64,000 nt of DNA from Faecalibacter rhinopitheci. GTDB lineage: Bacteria > Bacteroidota > Bacteroidia > Flavobacteriales > Weeksellaceae. Location: NCBI RefSeq assembly GCF_015234135.1, contig NZ_JADGIK010000001.1, positions 310,001 through 374,000 of the forward strand, in the 5' to 3' direction. The first letter of the stretch is position 1. The number at the start of each line of letters is the position of its first letter. The position numbers and the translations under genes are program-made. Of the stretch, positions 1 through 8,053 are shown one piece after another. The notes beneath the pieces are model-generated. The model had not been told where the DNA came from and searched no databases. It worked only from the letters and a program-made list of their open reading frames with translations.

Positions 1-515
1 ATGGTGCATTTGTTCCTGCCGTAACAAGTGAGAAAGAATATCATTTAATTCAAGCTATAATTAATGATCTGCAGCTAAAAAGAATAATTCTATTAGGAGA
101 TTTATTCCATAGTGAGCTCAATAAAGATTGGTTTGATTTTGTTGAATTTTTACAAATAAATTATAAAATAGAATTTATTTTAACTAAAGGAAATCACGAT
201 ATTCTTCCACCAGCATTTTATGAATTAGAGAACCTGAAAGTTGTTGATTTTTTTCAAATTGACGATATCATATTCACACATGAAAAACAAAAAGTAGATC
301 CACATCAGTTAAATGTAATTGGTCATCATCATCCAGGAATTGCTATACGAGGCAGAGCCAGACAATCTTATCGTTTACCTTGTTTTTATCTAGAAAATAA
401 GGTATTGATTATGCCTGCATTTGGCGAAATGACGGGATTATATATGTATAAAAATTCTGACCAAAATATTATTTTTCCTATTTTGGGAAACGAAATCATC
501 GAATATAATCCTTAA
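1..515 (+). CDS. pdeM: PdeM, ligase-associated DNA-repair metallophosphoesterase (5' end missing)
   Basis: The frame is open from the window edge to TAA at 513-515, so the N-terminus lies outside. The translation carries calcineurin-like phosphoesterase motifs in order: GDLFHS, GNHD and GHHHP, which bind two metal ions. The C-terminal RLPCF and MPAFGEMTG segments are typical of the ligase-associated PdeM nuclease, which in other bacteria sits beside a DNA ligase/helicase/exonuclease repair cluster. The rest of such a cluster, if present, would be upstream and cannot be seen. Identification rests on remembered family motifs; the phosphoesterase fold is secure, the subfamily likely. Confidence 0.85.
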   Translation, partial: GAFVPAVTSEKEYHLIQAIINDLQLKRIILLGDLFHSELNKDWFDFVEFLQINYKIEFILTKGNHDILPPAFYELENLKVVDFFQIDDIIFTHEKQKVDPHQLNVIGHHHPGIAIRGRARQSYRLPCFYLENKVLIMPAFGEMTGLYMYKNSDQNIIFPILGNEIIEYNP

Positions 516-541
516 ATTTACAAGAAGTAAAAATTCATTTA

Positions 542-2185
542 ATGAAAAAACCTATTGTATTGTTTTCGATTGCTATAACATCAATATTAGCATCTTGTGC
601 ATCACAAAAATCAACTCAAAATTCTACAAATGTTGAAACAACTACATCAGAATTTACTCCCCAATACTATTCAGAATATACATTAACAACAGATTTATCA
701 CATTTATCATCTAACGAAAAAGATATCTTAAAATTAATGATAAAAGCTGCTGACATAATGGATGATTTATTTTGGCAACAAACATATGGAGCTAAAATAG
801 ATATAACTGATGCTGTAAAAGGTGCAGAATTAGACTATGTTAAAATAAATTACGGACCTTGGGATAGATTGGATAATGAGAAACCATTTTTACAAGGTGT
901 AGGTCCAAAACCAGCTGGTGCAATGTTCTATCCACTGGATATGACAGCGGAAGAATTTGAGACTGCAAATTTAGCTGATGGAAAATCTAACTATACGTTA
1001 GTAAAACGTAACCGTGACGGAAAATTATATACAATCCCTTACCACGTAAACTATAAAAACCAATTGCAAAATGCAGCTGGCTATTTAGTTAAAGCTTCAG
1101 AATTAGCGGAGGATCCAGGTTTAAAAAAATACTTACAATTACGTGCTGCCGCTCTATTGAATGATAATTTCTATGCTAGCGACTTAGCGTGGATGGATAT
1201 GAAAAATTCTAATTTAGATATCGTAATTGGACCTATAGAAACGTACGAAGATCAATTATTTGGTTACAAAGCATCTTACTCTTCGTATGTCTTAGTAAAA
1301 GATGTTGAATGGTCCAATAAACTAGCTAAGTTTGTACAATATTTACCAGAATTACAACGAAATTTACCGGTTGATGATAAATATAAAGCCGAAAAACCAG
1401 GAACTGATTCTGATTTGAATGCTTATGATGTAATTTACTATGCTGGAGATTGTAATGCTGGTGGAAAAACAATTGCGATCAATTTACCAAACGATGAACA
1501 AGTCCAATTGGAAAAAGGTACACGTCGACTTCAATTAAAAAATGCAATGCAAGCAAAATTTGATCAAATTTTAGTTCCGATTGCCAATGTAATGATTGAT
1601 GAATCGCAACAAAAGAACATCAAATTTGATGCATTTTTCTCTAACGTAATGTTTCATGAAGTGGCGCATGGTCTAGGAATCAAAAATACGGTCAACGGAA
1701 AAGGCTCTGTACGTGAAGCTTTAAAAGAGACTCAATCAGCATTAGAAGAAGGAAAAGCAGATATTCTTGGTCTTTATATGGTAAATCAATTATTGAATAA
1801 AGGTGAGTTAGAAGGAACACAAGAAGATTATTTCGTGACATTCTTAGCAGGAATTTTACGTTCGGTTCGTTTTGGTGCAAGTTCAGCGCACGGACAAGCC
1901 AATATGATTTGCTTCAACTATTTTGCTGAAAATGGTGCATTTGAAAAAACAGCGAATGGACGTTATAAAGTAAATGTAGCAAAAATGGAACAAGCTATGA
2001 ATGGACTTTCTGAATTAATCTTAACGTTACAAGGAAACGGAGATTACGAAGGCGTGAAATCTTTAATGACGACAAAAGGAAAAATTAGTGCGGATTTACA
2101 AAAAGATTTAGATAAAATTAAATCAGAAAATGTTCCTGTAGACATTAAATTTAAACAAGGTTTAGAAGTCTTAGGATTGAATTAA
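542..2185 (+). CDS. M49 (dipeptidyl-peptidase III-like) zinc metallopeptidase lipoprotein
   Basis: The 547-residue product starts with a lipoprotein signal (MKKPIVLF...ASC, Cys about 19), so it is probably anchored in the outer membrane or periplasm. Residues 372-376 read HEVAH and are followed about 25 residues later by LEEGKAD (401-407), the two zinc-binding motifs of peptidase family M49, which trims di- or tripeptides from N-termini. The classical M49 motif is HExxGH; here the second His comes one residue earlier, the pattern of a distinct subgroup. The gene begins 26 bases after pdeM and ends at a strong terminator hairpin. Substrate is unknown. Confidence 0.8.
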   Translation: MKKPIVLFSIAITSILASCASQKSTQNSTNVETTTSEFTPQYYSEYTLTTDLSHLSSNEKDILKLMIKAADIMDDLFWQQTYGAKIDITDAVKGAELDYVKINYGPWDRLDNEKPFLQGVGPKPAGAMFYPLDMTAEEFETANLADGKSNYTLVKRNRDGKLYTIPYHVNYKNQLQNAAGYLVKASELAEDPGLKKYLQLRAAALLNDNFYASDLAWMDMKNSNLDIVIGPIETYEDQLFGYKASYSSYVLVKDVEWSNKLAKFVQYLPELQRNLPVDDKYKAEKPGTDSDLNAYDVIYYAGDCNAGGKTIAINLPNDEQVQLEKGTRRLQLKNAMQAKFDQILVPIANVMIDESQQKNIKFDAFFSNVMFHEVAHGLGIKNTVNGKGSVREALKETQSALEEGKADILGLYMVNQLLNKGELEGTQEDYFVTFLAGILRSVRFGASSAHGQANMICFNYFAENGAFEKTANGRYKVNVAKMEQAMNGLSELILTLQGNGDYEGVKSLMTTKGKISADLQKDLDKIKSENVPVDIKFKQGLEVLGLN

Positions 2186-2200
2186 TTCTTACATATTAAT

Positions 2201-2230
2201 AAAAGGCAAATTTAGATTTGTCTTTTATTT
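2201..2230 (+). terminator. Rho-independent terminator after the M49 peptidase gene
   Basis: An 11-base stem (2201-2211 with 2216-2226, one G-U pair) with a four-base loop is followed by a T-rich run. Confidence 0.75.
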
Positions 2231-2440
2231 TTTTATTTAATCTTCAGTAATTCTTTTTCTTTAATAGATCAATAGTTTATATATGGAATAAATAATTTTC
2301 CAAAATCTCTATAATTGAATTTTAATAGGTTATCCAATATTTTTACTTAAGTACTTAATTAACAAATGATATAAATATTTAATTATATCTTGTCGTAATT
2401 TAACCTTTGAAAAAAATTATAAAATCTAACTTAAAATGCT

Positions 2441-3406
2441 ATGAGATTATTCTTCGTATTAATTAGCTTTATGCTTATTTCTTGCACAAATGATTATGAA
2501 GATTTTACTGAAAATTTTGATGATTATGTCCCTACTAGTTTAAAAACTGAAAATGTAATTATTTTAGTAATTGACGGTCCGAGAATGTCTGAAACCTGGA
2601 ATGAACCTAATAAACAATATATTCCTGACCGCATAAAATTAATGCAAGAAGGAGTTCTTATCAGTAATTTTATGAATAAAGGAACTACATTGACTGTATC
2701 TGGTCATAGTTCTATTTTGAATGGTACTTATGAAAATTTAGATAATAATGGAACTGAAACTCCAATAAATCCTTCCTTATTCCAATACTTTTTAAAAGAT
2801 AAGAAGTTACCCAACGATAAAGCTTGGATAATTGCTTCTAAAAGCAAATTAAAGGTATTAGCAAATTGCACAGACCCTAAATGGAAAGATCAATATCTTC
2901 CAAAAATAGATACCGGTAATGCTAATAATACGAATAGAACTGATGTATTAACGATTGAAAGTTTTAAAAATACGTTAACTAAAAGTTCACCAAACTTAGT
3001 TATGATAAACCTAAAAGATGTTGATATAGCGGGCCATGAAAACAATTGGGATGGATATATAGAAGCAATTAAAAATACAGATCGACAAATAAAAGAAGTT
3101 TGGGATTTTATACAATCTGACGCTAACTATAAAGATAAAACTACACTAATTGTAACAAATGATCATGGTAGGCATGATGATGATAATGGTGGATTTCAAA
3201 GTCATGGAGATAAATGTAAAGGATGTCAACACATTGAATTTTTTGCTATTGGACCTGATTTTAAAAAGAATACTATTATTAATTTAGGTAATTATGAACA
3301 AAAAGATATTGCTAAAACTATAGGTATATTATTAAATTTCCCGTTAGAAAATTCAGACGGAAAGGTGATAAAAGATATATTTATTAACCCATATTTTATT
3401 AGATAA
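2441..3406 (+). CDS. Alkaline-phosphatase-superfamily lipoprotein
   Basis: The 321-residue protein begins with a short lipoprotein signal (MRLFFVLISFMLISC), giving an acylated exported protein. VIILVIDGPR near residues 39-48 supplies the first metal-binding Asp of the alkaline phosphatase/sulfatase/phosphodiesterase superfamily. TNDHGRHDD near residue 240 and GFQSHGDK just after it are the Asp-His and His metal ligands of the same fold. A TTLTVSGH segment near residue 85 could hold the Thr nucleophile. The substrate cannot be told. It is an isolated gene facing a convergent acetyltransferase across a shared hairpin. The preceding 255 bases hold the upstream terminator and AT-rich DNA. Confidence 0.75.
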   Translation: MRLFFVLISFMLISCTNDYEDFTENFDDYVPTSLKTENVIILVIDGPRMSETWNEPNKQYIPDRIKLMQEGVLISNFMNKGTTLTVSGHSSILNGTYENLDNNGTETPINPSLFQYFLKDKKLPNDKAWIIASKSKLKVLANCTDPKWKDQYLPKIDTGNANNTNRTDVLTIESFKNTLTKSSPNLVMINLKDVDIAGHENNWDGYIEAIKNTDRQIKEVWDFIQSDANYKDKTTLIVTNDHGRHDDDNGGFQSHGDKCKGCQHIEFFAIGPDFKKNTIINLGNYEQKDIAKTIGILLNFPLENSDGKVIKDIFINPYFIR

Positions 3407-3409
3407 AAA

Positions 3410-3434
3410 AATGAGCTTAATGCTCATTTTTTTT
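3410..3434. terminator. Bidirectional terminator between convergent genes
   Basis: A seven-base stem (AATGAGC with GCTCATT) has A-runs on one side and a T-run on the other, so it can end transcription from both sides. It overlaps the stop codon of the acetyltransferase gene. Confidence 0.75.
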
Positions 3435-3941
3435 TGATAAAATTTTTTGAAAAGCTAGTCTTGGAGAACCTCTAAAAAATACCTTTCCACAGTAATGATA
3501 GTTTAACTTATCAAAAATGCGGAGCATGCCTATGTTATCAAAATTGGTATCTACTTTTATTGAATAAATTTCTCTATCCAAAATAAGCTGTTCTATATTA
3601 TGCATAATCCAAGTAGCTAATCCTTTAATTGGGTTTATTGTATCAACTACTAATCGATGTAAAACAATATACTTATCATTTGTAAGCCAATTTCCTTCTA
3701 TAATTTCATAGGCAGGTTCTATCTCCTCCATAGCCGCGATATAACCTATGATAGTGTTTTTATCATTTTCAATTATAAATCCATAATTATTCTCTATATC
3801 ATTTCTAACCACATCTTTATTAGGATAGCCATCTTGCCATTGATTACTCCCTTCCTTCTTCCTCTTTTGAATTCCTTGTTCAAGTAGTTTCCAGATAATA
3901 TCTATATCATTTATAGTCGCATTTCTAAATTTGAAGTCCAT
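3417..3941 (-). CDS. GNAT-family N-acetyltransferase
   Basis: The 174-residue protein has the GNAT layout: an N-terminal FRNATINDIDIIWKLLEQG start, a central strand ending IIGYIAAMEE, then LHRLVVDTINPIKGLATWIM, where the acetyl-CoA pyrophosphate loop (usually Q/RxxGxG/A) is reduced to NPIKGLA. A C-terminal FDKLNYHYCGKV segment completes the fold. The acceptor substrate is unknown. The start at 3941 is the ATG that aligns with usual GNAT N-termini. It is a single gene, terminated by the shared hairpin. Confidence 0.8.
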   Translation of the reverse strand: MDFKFRNATINDIDIIWKLLEQGIQKRKKEGSNQWQDGYPNKDVVRNDIENNYGFIIENDKNTIIGYIAAMEEIEPAYEIIEGNWLTNDKYIVLHRLVVDTINPIKGLATWIMHNIEQLILDREIYSIKVDTNFDNIGMLRIFDKLNYHYCGKVFFRGSPRLAFQKILSKKNEH

Positions 3942-3976
3942 TATATATAATTTTTAACTAAATTACTTAAAATTAA

Positions 3977-4006
3977 AAAGCAGTGTATTACAACACTGCT
4001 TTATGA
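3977..4006 (-). terminator. Terminator of the pirin gene
   Basis: A ten-base stem (3977-3986 with 3993-4002) has a six-base loop; on the minus strand it is followed by a T-run. Confidence 0.7.
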
Positions 4007-4022
4007 ATACATTAAATTGTAT

Positions 4023-4895
4023 TTATAATACACCAAATTTACCCGCTTTAAACTCTTCAAAAGCCTTTACTAATTGTTCTTGTGTATTCATTACAAATGG
4101 TCCGTAATGAGCAATTGGTTCTCGTAATGGTTCTCCGCTTAAAATTAAAATGATAGTATCATCACTTAAAGATTCTAATGTAAAAGTATCGCCTTTATCA
4201 TTTTCGAACATTGCGAAAGAATCTTTTTCTAAAATATCATTTCCATTAACTTTAACATTACCTTCTATAACCAATATTGCAGTATTATAATCGTTAGGAA
4301 AATGAAAATCGGCTTTGCCATTTTTTTGTAAATATGCATTATACATATGTATAGGAGAATAAGTCGTTGCATTCCCTTTTACACCATTATACTCTCCAGC
4401 GATAATATATATATAACTTTTATTATCTGCTAATTCAACATTAGCCATTTCTTTTGATAATAAATCTTGATAATGTGGAGTTGTTTCACGATCTTTTGCA
4501 GGCAAATTCATCCAAATCTGAACCATCTGAAATAGTCCACCATGTTTAGACCATTCTTCTTCATGATATTCTTGATGCAAAATTCCAGCACCAGCAGTCA
4601 TCCATTGTACATCACCTTCACCGATTACACCATGATTTCCTCTACTGTCTTTATGCGCTATTTTACCTTTATATGCTAAAGTAACAGTCTCAAAACCTTT
4701 ATGTGGATGTGCGCCAACTCCTCTTGGTATATCTTTAGCTTCAAATTCAATATCTGCATTATATCCTAATGCAAAGAATGGATCCATACGTCGTCTTGAT
4801 ATAGTACCACCAATAAATGATGTTGTATAAAATGCATCTCCAACCCAATTAAATGATCCTGGATGTAATATTTTTTCTATATTTCTTGTTTTCAT
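4023..4895 (-). CDS. Pirin family protein (quercetinase-like bicupin)
   Basis: The 290-residue protein is a two-domain cupin. Metal ligands match pirin/YhhW: His63 and His65 in HPHKG, then His107 and Glu109 in ILHQEYHE. Bacterial pirins bind Fe or another metal; some oxidise quercetin, others regulate metabolism. The gene is the last of two on the minus strand after the TIGR01777 oxidoreductase, with its own promoter (-33 TTG at 4949-4951, 20-base gap, -7 TAATTTTG at 4921-4928). A 35-base site shared with the hxlR upstream region lies just upstream of that promoter, so it is probably controlled by the HxlR protein encoded at 5951. Confidence 0.88.
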   Translation of the reverse strand: MKTRNIEKILHPGSFNWVGDAFYTTSFIGGTISRRRMDPFFALGYNADIEFEAKDIPRGVGAHPHKGFETVTLAYKGKIAHKDSRGNHGVIGEGDVQWMTAGAGILHQEYHEEEWSKHGGLFQMVQIWMNLPAKDRETTPHYQDLLSKEMANVELADNKSYIYIIAGEYNGVKGNATTYSPIHMYNAYLQKNGKADFHFPNDYNTAILVIEGNVKVNGNDILEKDSFAMFENDKGDTFTLESLSDDTIILILSGEPLREPIAHYGPFVMNTQEQLVKAFEEFKAGKFGVL

Positions 4896-4920
4896 TTGAT
4901 TATAATTTTAAATTGTTATA

Positions 4921-4951
4921 CAAAATTACCGCATAAATAATCCTTAATCAA
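4921..4951 (-). promoter_or_regulatory. Promoter of the pirin gene
   Basis: On the minus strand TTG (4949-4951), 20 bases, then TAATTTTG (4921-4928) match the Bacteroidota -33/-7 consensus (TTG, 17-23 bases, TAnnTTTG). The -7 box is about 25 bases before the ATG. Confidence 0.65.
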
Positions 4952-4955
4952 CCGT

Positions 4956-4990
4956 GTTACCTTTTAGTCACTAGTTACTTACAAGTAACC
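4956..4990 (-). promoter_or_regulatory. Candidate HxlR operator upstream of pirin
   Basis: It contains a perfect inverted repeat (GTTACTT, two bases, AAGTAAC at 4974-4989) running into a GTAACTAGT core and a further GGTAAC half-site. Read on the minus strand it matches 25 of 35 positions of the site at 5912-5946. It lies immediately upstream of the pirin -33 element, a position that suits activation as well as repression. Confidence 0.6.
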
Positions 4991-4995
4991 TTTGC

Positions 4996-5853
4996 TTAGG
5001 AAAAAATTGCTTTTACTGCTTCTTCTATTGTTGGATATTTGAATTGGAAACCTTTCTCTTGTATTTTTTTAGCAACTAAATGTTGCCCTTTATATGGTTC
5101 AATTAATTGATATTTATGTAGACCCATTTCATTAGAAATAGCTTTATAAATATCTTGTTGTGACGCTGGATATGGGGCCACAGAATTATATATACCATCC
5201 AAATGATTTTCCATCGCATGTACAAAAATACCTGCCATATCTTCTACATGATTCCATGGTACAGAACTTAAATTATTTTGATTAACAACTTCGGGATTTC
5301 TTTGAACAAGAGATTTGTAAATTGGAAATATTCCAGCCTCTTTCCCTAGTACTAGAGAAACTCTTATTTTAGAAACATGCTCCGCAATGCCTTCCTCTTT
5401 GAAGAGATCAGCAGCTTTTTCCCAATCATCACTCAATTCTGCCGCAAAACCGATTCCTTTTTTTCCAGTCTCATCAATCTCTAACGTATTATCTTGAAAT
5501 CCATAATAACCAATTGCTGAAGCTGAAATAAAGCCTTTTATTTTTTGATTATTCTCTTTTAATTTTTCTAAAATTAAATTTGCTGCTCCTATCCTACTTT
5601 CATATACGAGTTTTTTTCTTTCCTCAGTTAATGGAGTTCCATCGTTTAGTTTTGAACCAGCTAAATGAATAATGTAGTCAACATTCTCCAACGCTTTTTC
5701 ATCAATATATTGATTAGAAATATCCCATTTATATTCATTTTCGGTAGAAGGGTTTCTCGTTAATAACTTAATTGTATACTTATTAGAAATTAATGAAATG
5801 ATGTATTTCGCTATAAAACTATTTGCACCTGTTATTAAGACATTCTTTTTCAT
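4996..5853 (-). CDS. TIGR01777/SDR39U1-type NAD(P)-dependent oxidoreductase (YfcH-like)
   Basis: The 285-residue protein starts with NVLITGANSFIAKYI, an extended-SDR nucleotide-binding loop in which the usual GxxGxxG is GANSFIA. IIHLAGSKLND, SASAIGYYG and VSLVLG follow the order known for the TIGR01777 epimerase-like family. The usual YxxxK pair is not obvious, as is common in that family. The reaction is unknown. The gene is transcribed divergently from the HxlR regulator and precedes pirin on the same strand, so these three genes probably form one small regulon. Confidence 0.83.
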   Translation of the reverse strand: MKKNVLITGANSFIAKYIISLISNKYTIKLLTRNPSTENEYKWDISNQYIDEKALENVDYIIHLAGSKLNDGTPLTEERKKLVYESRIGAANLILEKLKENNQKIKGFISASAIGYYGFQDNTLEIDETGKKGIGFAAELSDDWEKAADLFKEEGIAEHVSKIRVSLVLGKEAGIFPIYKSLVQRNPEVVNQNNLSSVPWNHVEDMAGIFVHAMENHLDGIYNSVAPYPASQQDIYKAISNEMGLHKYQLIEPYKGQHLVAKKIQEKGFQFKYPTIEEAVKAIFS

Positions 5854-5911
5854 TGGGTTGATTTTTTATTTTGTAATAAATTTAGGTTCAAATTTTGCTA
5901 TATCCCCTATG

Positions 5912-5946
5912 TATTACCTCAAGGTAACTAGTAACCAAAAAGTAAG
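5912..5946 (+). promoter_or_regulatory. Candidate HxlR operator in the hxlR/oxidoreductase divergent region
   Basis: It has an inverted repeat (TTACCT, two bases, AGGTAA at 5914-5927), then the core GTAACTAGT and AAAAAGTAAG. It aligns without gaps to the pirin-upstream site on the opposite strand (25/35 identical) and ends four bases before the hxlR ATG, which suggests autoregulation. Confidence 0.6.
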
Positions 5947-5950
5947 CACC

Positions 5951-6316
5951 ATGATAAAAAAACCTCTTACAGATCCTGCTCCGTGCACAGGAAATTTATT
6001 AGCCATGACAGATACATTTGATATTTTAGGTGGAAAATGGAAATTATTAATATTACACTATTTAATACTTCGTGAAGATATTAACAACACTTTTAAGAAA
6101 ATTGAACGGGATATTGTAGGAATATCTGCGAAAGTATTATCTAAAGAATTAAAAGAATTAGAATTCAATCAATTAATTAAGCGAGAAGAACAAAAAACTA
6201 AACCTATTACTGTAGCTTATTCTATTACGGAATATGGCAAATCAACTAAAGAAATTATTGATATATTAGTGCAATGGGGACAAACTCATCGTATTAAAAT
6301 ATTAAATGAGGATTAA
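5951..6316 (+). CDS. HxlR-family winged-helix transcriptional regulator
   Basis: The 121-residue start at 5951 is chosen because the family begins just before a conserved Cys; the frame stays open upstream to 5798 but that extension is the antisense of the neighbouring gene and the operator. LGGKWKLLILHYL is the HxlR signature helix, followed by winged-helix residues SAKVLSKELKELE and AYSITEYGKS. Cys12 in DPAPC sits where YodB, HypR and QorR carry their redox-sensing Cys, so an electrophile or disulfide sensor is plausible but unproven. Likely targets are itself, the divergent oxidoreductase and pirin. Confidence 0.88.
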   Translation: MIKKPLTDPAPCTGNLLAMTDTFDILGGKWKLLILHYLILREDINNTFKKIERDIVGISAKVLSKELKELEFNQLIKREEQKTKPITVAYSITEYGKSTKEIIDILVQWGQTHRIKILNED

Positions 6317-6398
6317 TCCTGATCTTTCTTACGAGGAGTTATTAAATATGAAAATCCTTTGAAGAAAAAATCATATACATAGGATGAAGATATAGAAA

Positions 6399-6430
6399 AG
6401 GATGAAGAAGTTCTACACCCTTTTTTTGTA
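6399..6430. terminator. Imperfect terminator hairpin between convergent genes
   Basis: A 14-base stem with two mismatches (AAAAGGATGAAGAA side) is followed by TTTTTTT. It lies between the hxlR and oxygenase 3' ends. Confidence 0.45.
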
Positions 6431-6431
6431 T

Positions 6432-7073
6432 TTAGAAACCAGAAATAGATCTAGTTTTTAGCCAACCTGTGATACTATAACGTGGTTTTTGTACTGGTTT
6501 AACCTCATGAGGAATTGTTTTACTATCAAAAATAGCTAATCGCCCTGCAACTGGTAATATATTTATTTCTTTTTCTGTACCATTTGCTTGTGGTAGATAT
6601 AAGGATAATTGACCTCCATACTCTTCTTTCCAATCTTCATCGTTCAAATAGAAAACCATAGATAATGTGCGTCGGTCATCATTTTTAAAAGCATCAATAT
6701 GTCGCTGATAAAAAGTTCCTTCGGGATAAAGTGCATAATGAAACTCACTTTCCTCAATTCCCATATAACAGGTTCTGTTTAGATATTGAATAAAATCGTT
6801 TACTTTCTGAAAAAATATTTCTTCAACTTCATATTTATTATTTTCATCAATCCAGCGAATTTTATCTCCGCGAATTGATTGTATAATCTTTTCATTGTGG
6901 GCATTTCCAATTGCTGCTGCATGGAAATCTTGACTAGTATCTTGATTTATGACATGAGTTTTAAAAGCTGCAGTTTCTTCTGATGTGAAGAAGTGATTGG
7001 ATATAGAGAATTTATTATTGCCTAATTCATCAATAATCTTCTCATATATTGGGTTAATGTTAATATCTATCAT
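6432..7073 (-). CDS. 2-oxoglutarate/Fe(II)-dependent oxygenase (prolyl 4-hydroxylase-like)
   Basis: The 213-residue protein shows the Fe(II)-binding triad His125, Asp127 (YQRHIDAF) and His189 (IPHEVKPV), with Arg198 placed to bind 2-oxoglutarate. RTLSMVFYLN and YGGQLSLY are typical of the P4H-like domain (smart00702). Bacterial members hydroxylate proteins such as EF-Tu or unknown targets. It stands alone, facing hxlR convergently. The 490 bases upstream are AT-rich with no recognisable regulatory site. Confidence 0.85.
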   Translation of the reverse strand: MIDININPIYEKIIDELGNNKFSISNHFFTSEETAAFKTHVINQDTSQDFHAAAIGNAHNEKIIQSIRGDKIRWIDENNKYEVEEIFFQKVNDFIQYLNRTCYMGIEESEFHYALYPEGTFYQRHIDAFKNDDRRTLSMVFYLNDEDWKEEYGGQLSLYLPQANGTEKEINILPVAGRLAIFDSKTIPHEVKPVQKPRYSITGWLKTRSISGF

Positions 7074-7567
7074 TAAATAATATGAAAACTTCAGTAAATG
7101 TATGTTTTATTAAGAAAAATGAAATTATAAAATTACATATATCGTTCTAATATTTATAAATCTTCTTATTTATTGAAATGATGTTAACAACATTATTAAA
7201 CACTTATGAAATCTTTAAAATAACATTTGATTTTTTACATATAATTAAATAAAAAATTATTTTACCATCAACCAAAACTCTTTTTTATTGTTATAAAATT
7301 AAATTATCATTAAAAATATTATCAATTTAATCAATTATTAATAATTTAATTTATATTTTAGTTTTTTAAGTTCTTCTCACGAATTATTAATTACCAAAAA
7401 GTACAAAGCTCATATTAGGAAATACTAAAATTGGATAAGTATATCTTTACTTGTGTAATTCCTTAATTATAAATAAGATTAGTGTATGAATTTAAAATGG
7501 ATTAATATTTTTTATTAAATATTGATGCTTTACGTATATATTTATATTCAATTATAAAACTACATTA
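7074..7567. other. Gene-free AT-rich intergenic stretch
   Basis: It lies between divergent genes. I find no open frame with family features, no tRNA, no clear TAnnTTTG box and no strong hairpin. It presumably holds the two divergent promoters in degenerate form. Confidence 0.5.
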
Positions 7568-8023
7568 ATGAGCATTTCAATTATCAAGACAGATGATATT
7601 ATAAATAAATTAAAAAATCTCCCGACTGATAGGTTAGCAAATTGGGGAATCATGACTCCTCAGCATATGGTAGAACATTTAATCGTTTCTGTAAAAATGT
7701 CTAACGGTGGATTTATCATTCCTTGCAGAACTCCTAAAGAACTGATTCCTAAATACAAGGAAATTGTTTTGAATCCTGAAATTGACATGGAAAAAGGTAT
7801 AAAAGCTGGCGGAATGGATGGATTATTAGACTTAAGATTTGAATCCATGCATCTGGCTATTGAGAAATTAGAATCTGAGTTAATTAAATTTCATGAATAT
7901 TTTAAAACTAATCCGGGAGCTTTAATTATTAATCCTGTTGTAGATGAAATTGGATATGAAGATTGGATAATTTTTCATAACAAACACTTTAAACATCATT
8001 TTACTCAATTTAATTTAATATAA
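7568..8023 (+). CDS. DinB/DUF1569-like small helical protein
   Basis: The 151-residue protein has a LANWGIMTPQHMVEHL helix near the N-terminus and a FHNKHFKHHFTQF helix near the C-terminus. This His-spaced layout is that of DinB/YfiT four-helix metal-binding proteins and DUF1569. No signal peptide or membrane segment is present. The function is unknown; such proteins are often thiol- or metal-dependent small transferases. It is a single gene ending at a strong bidirectional terminator. Confidence 0.6.
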   Translation: MSISIIKTDDIINKLKNLPTDRLANWGIMTPQHMVEHLIVSVKMSNGGFIIPCRTPKELIPKYKEIVLNPEIDMEKGIKAGGMDGLLDLRFESMHLAIEKLESELIKFHEYFKTNPGALIINPVVDEIGYEDWIIFHNKHFKHHFTQFNLI

Positions 8024-8025
8024 AA

Positions 8026-8053
8026 AACCGAAAGGATATCCTTTCGGTTTTTT
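8026..8053. terminator. Bidirectional terminator
   Basis: A long perfect stem (AACCGAAAGGAT with ATCCTTTCGGTT) has A and T runs on either side. It serves the convergent genes at 7568 and 8054. Confidence 0.85.

Noticed and set aside
1692-1880. Minus-strand open frame inside the M49 peptidase gene
   Set aside because: It is antisense to strongly supported coding sequence and has no family features; the same holds for other short antisense frames inside real genes in this window.
5798-5950. N-terminal extension of the HxlR protein
   Set aside because: It lies antisense to the divergent oxidoreductase and over the operator; family proteins start near residue 1 of the 5951 frame. An ATG at 5909 remains a minor possibility.
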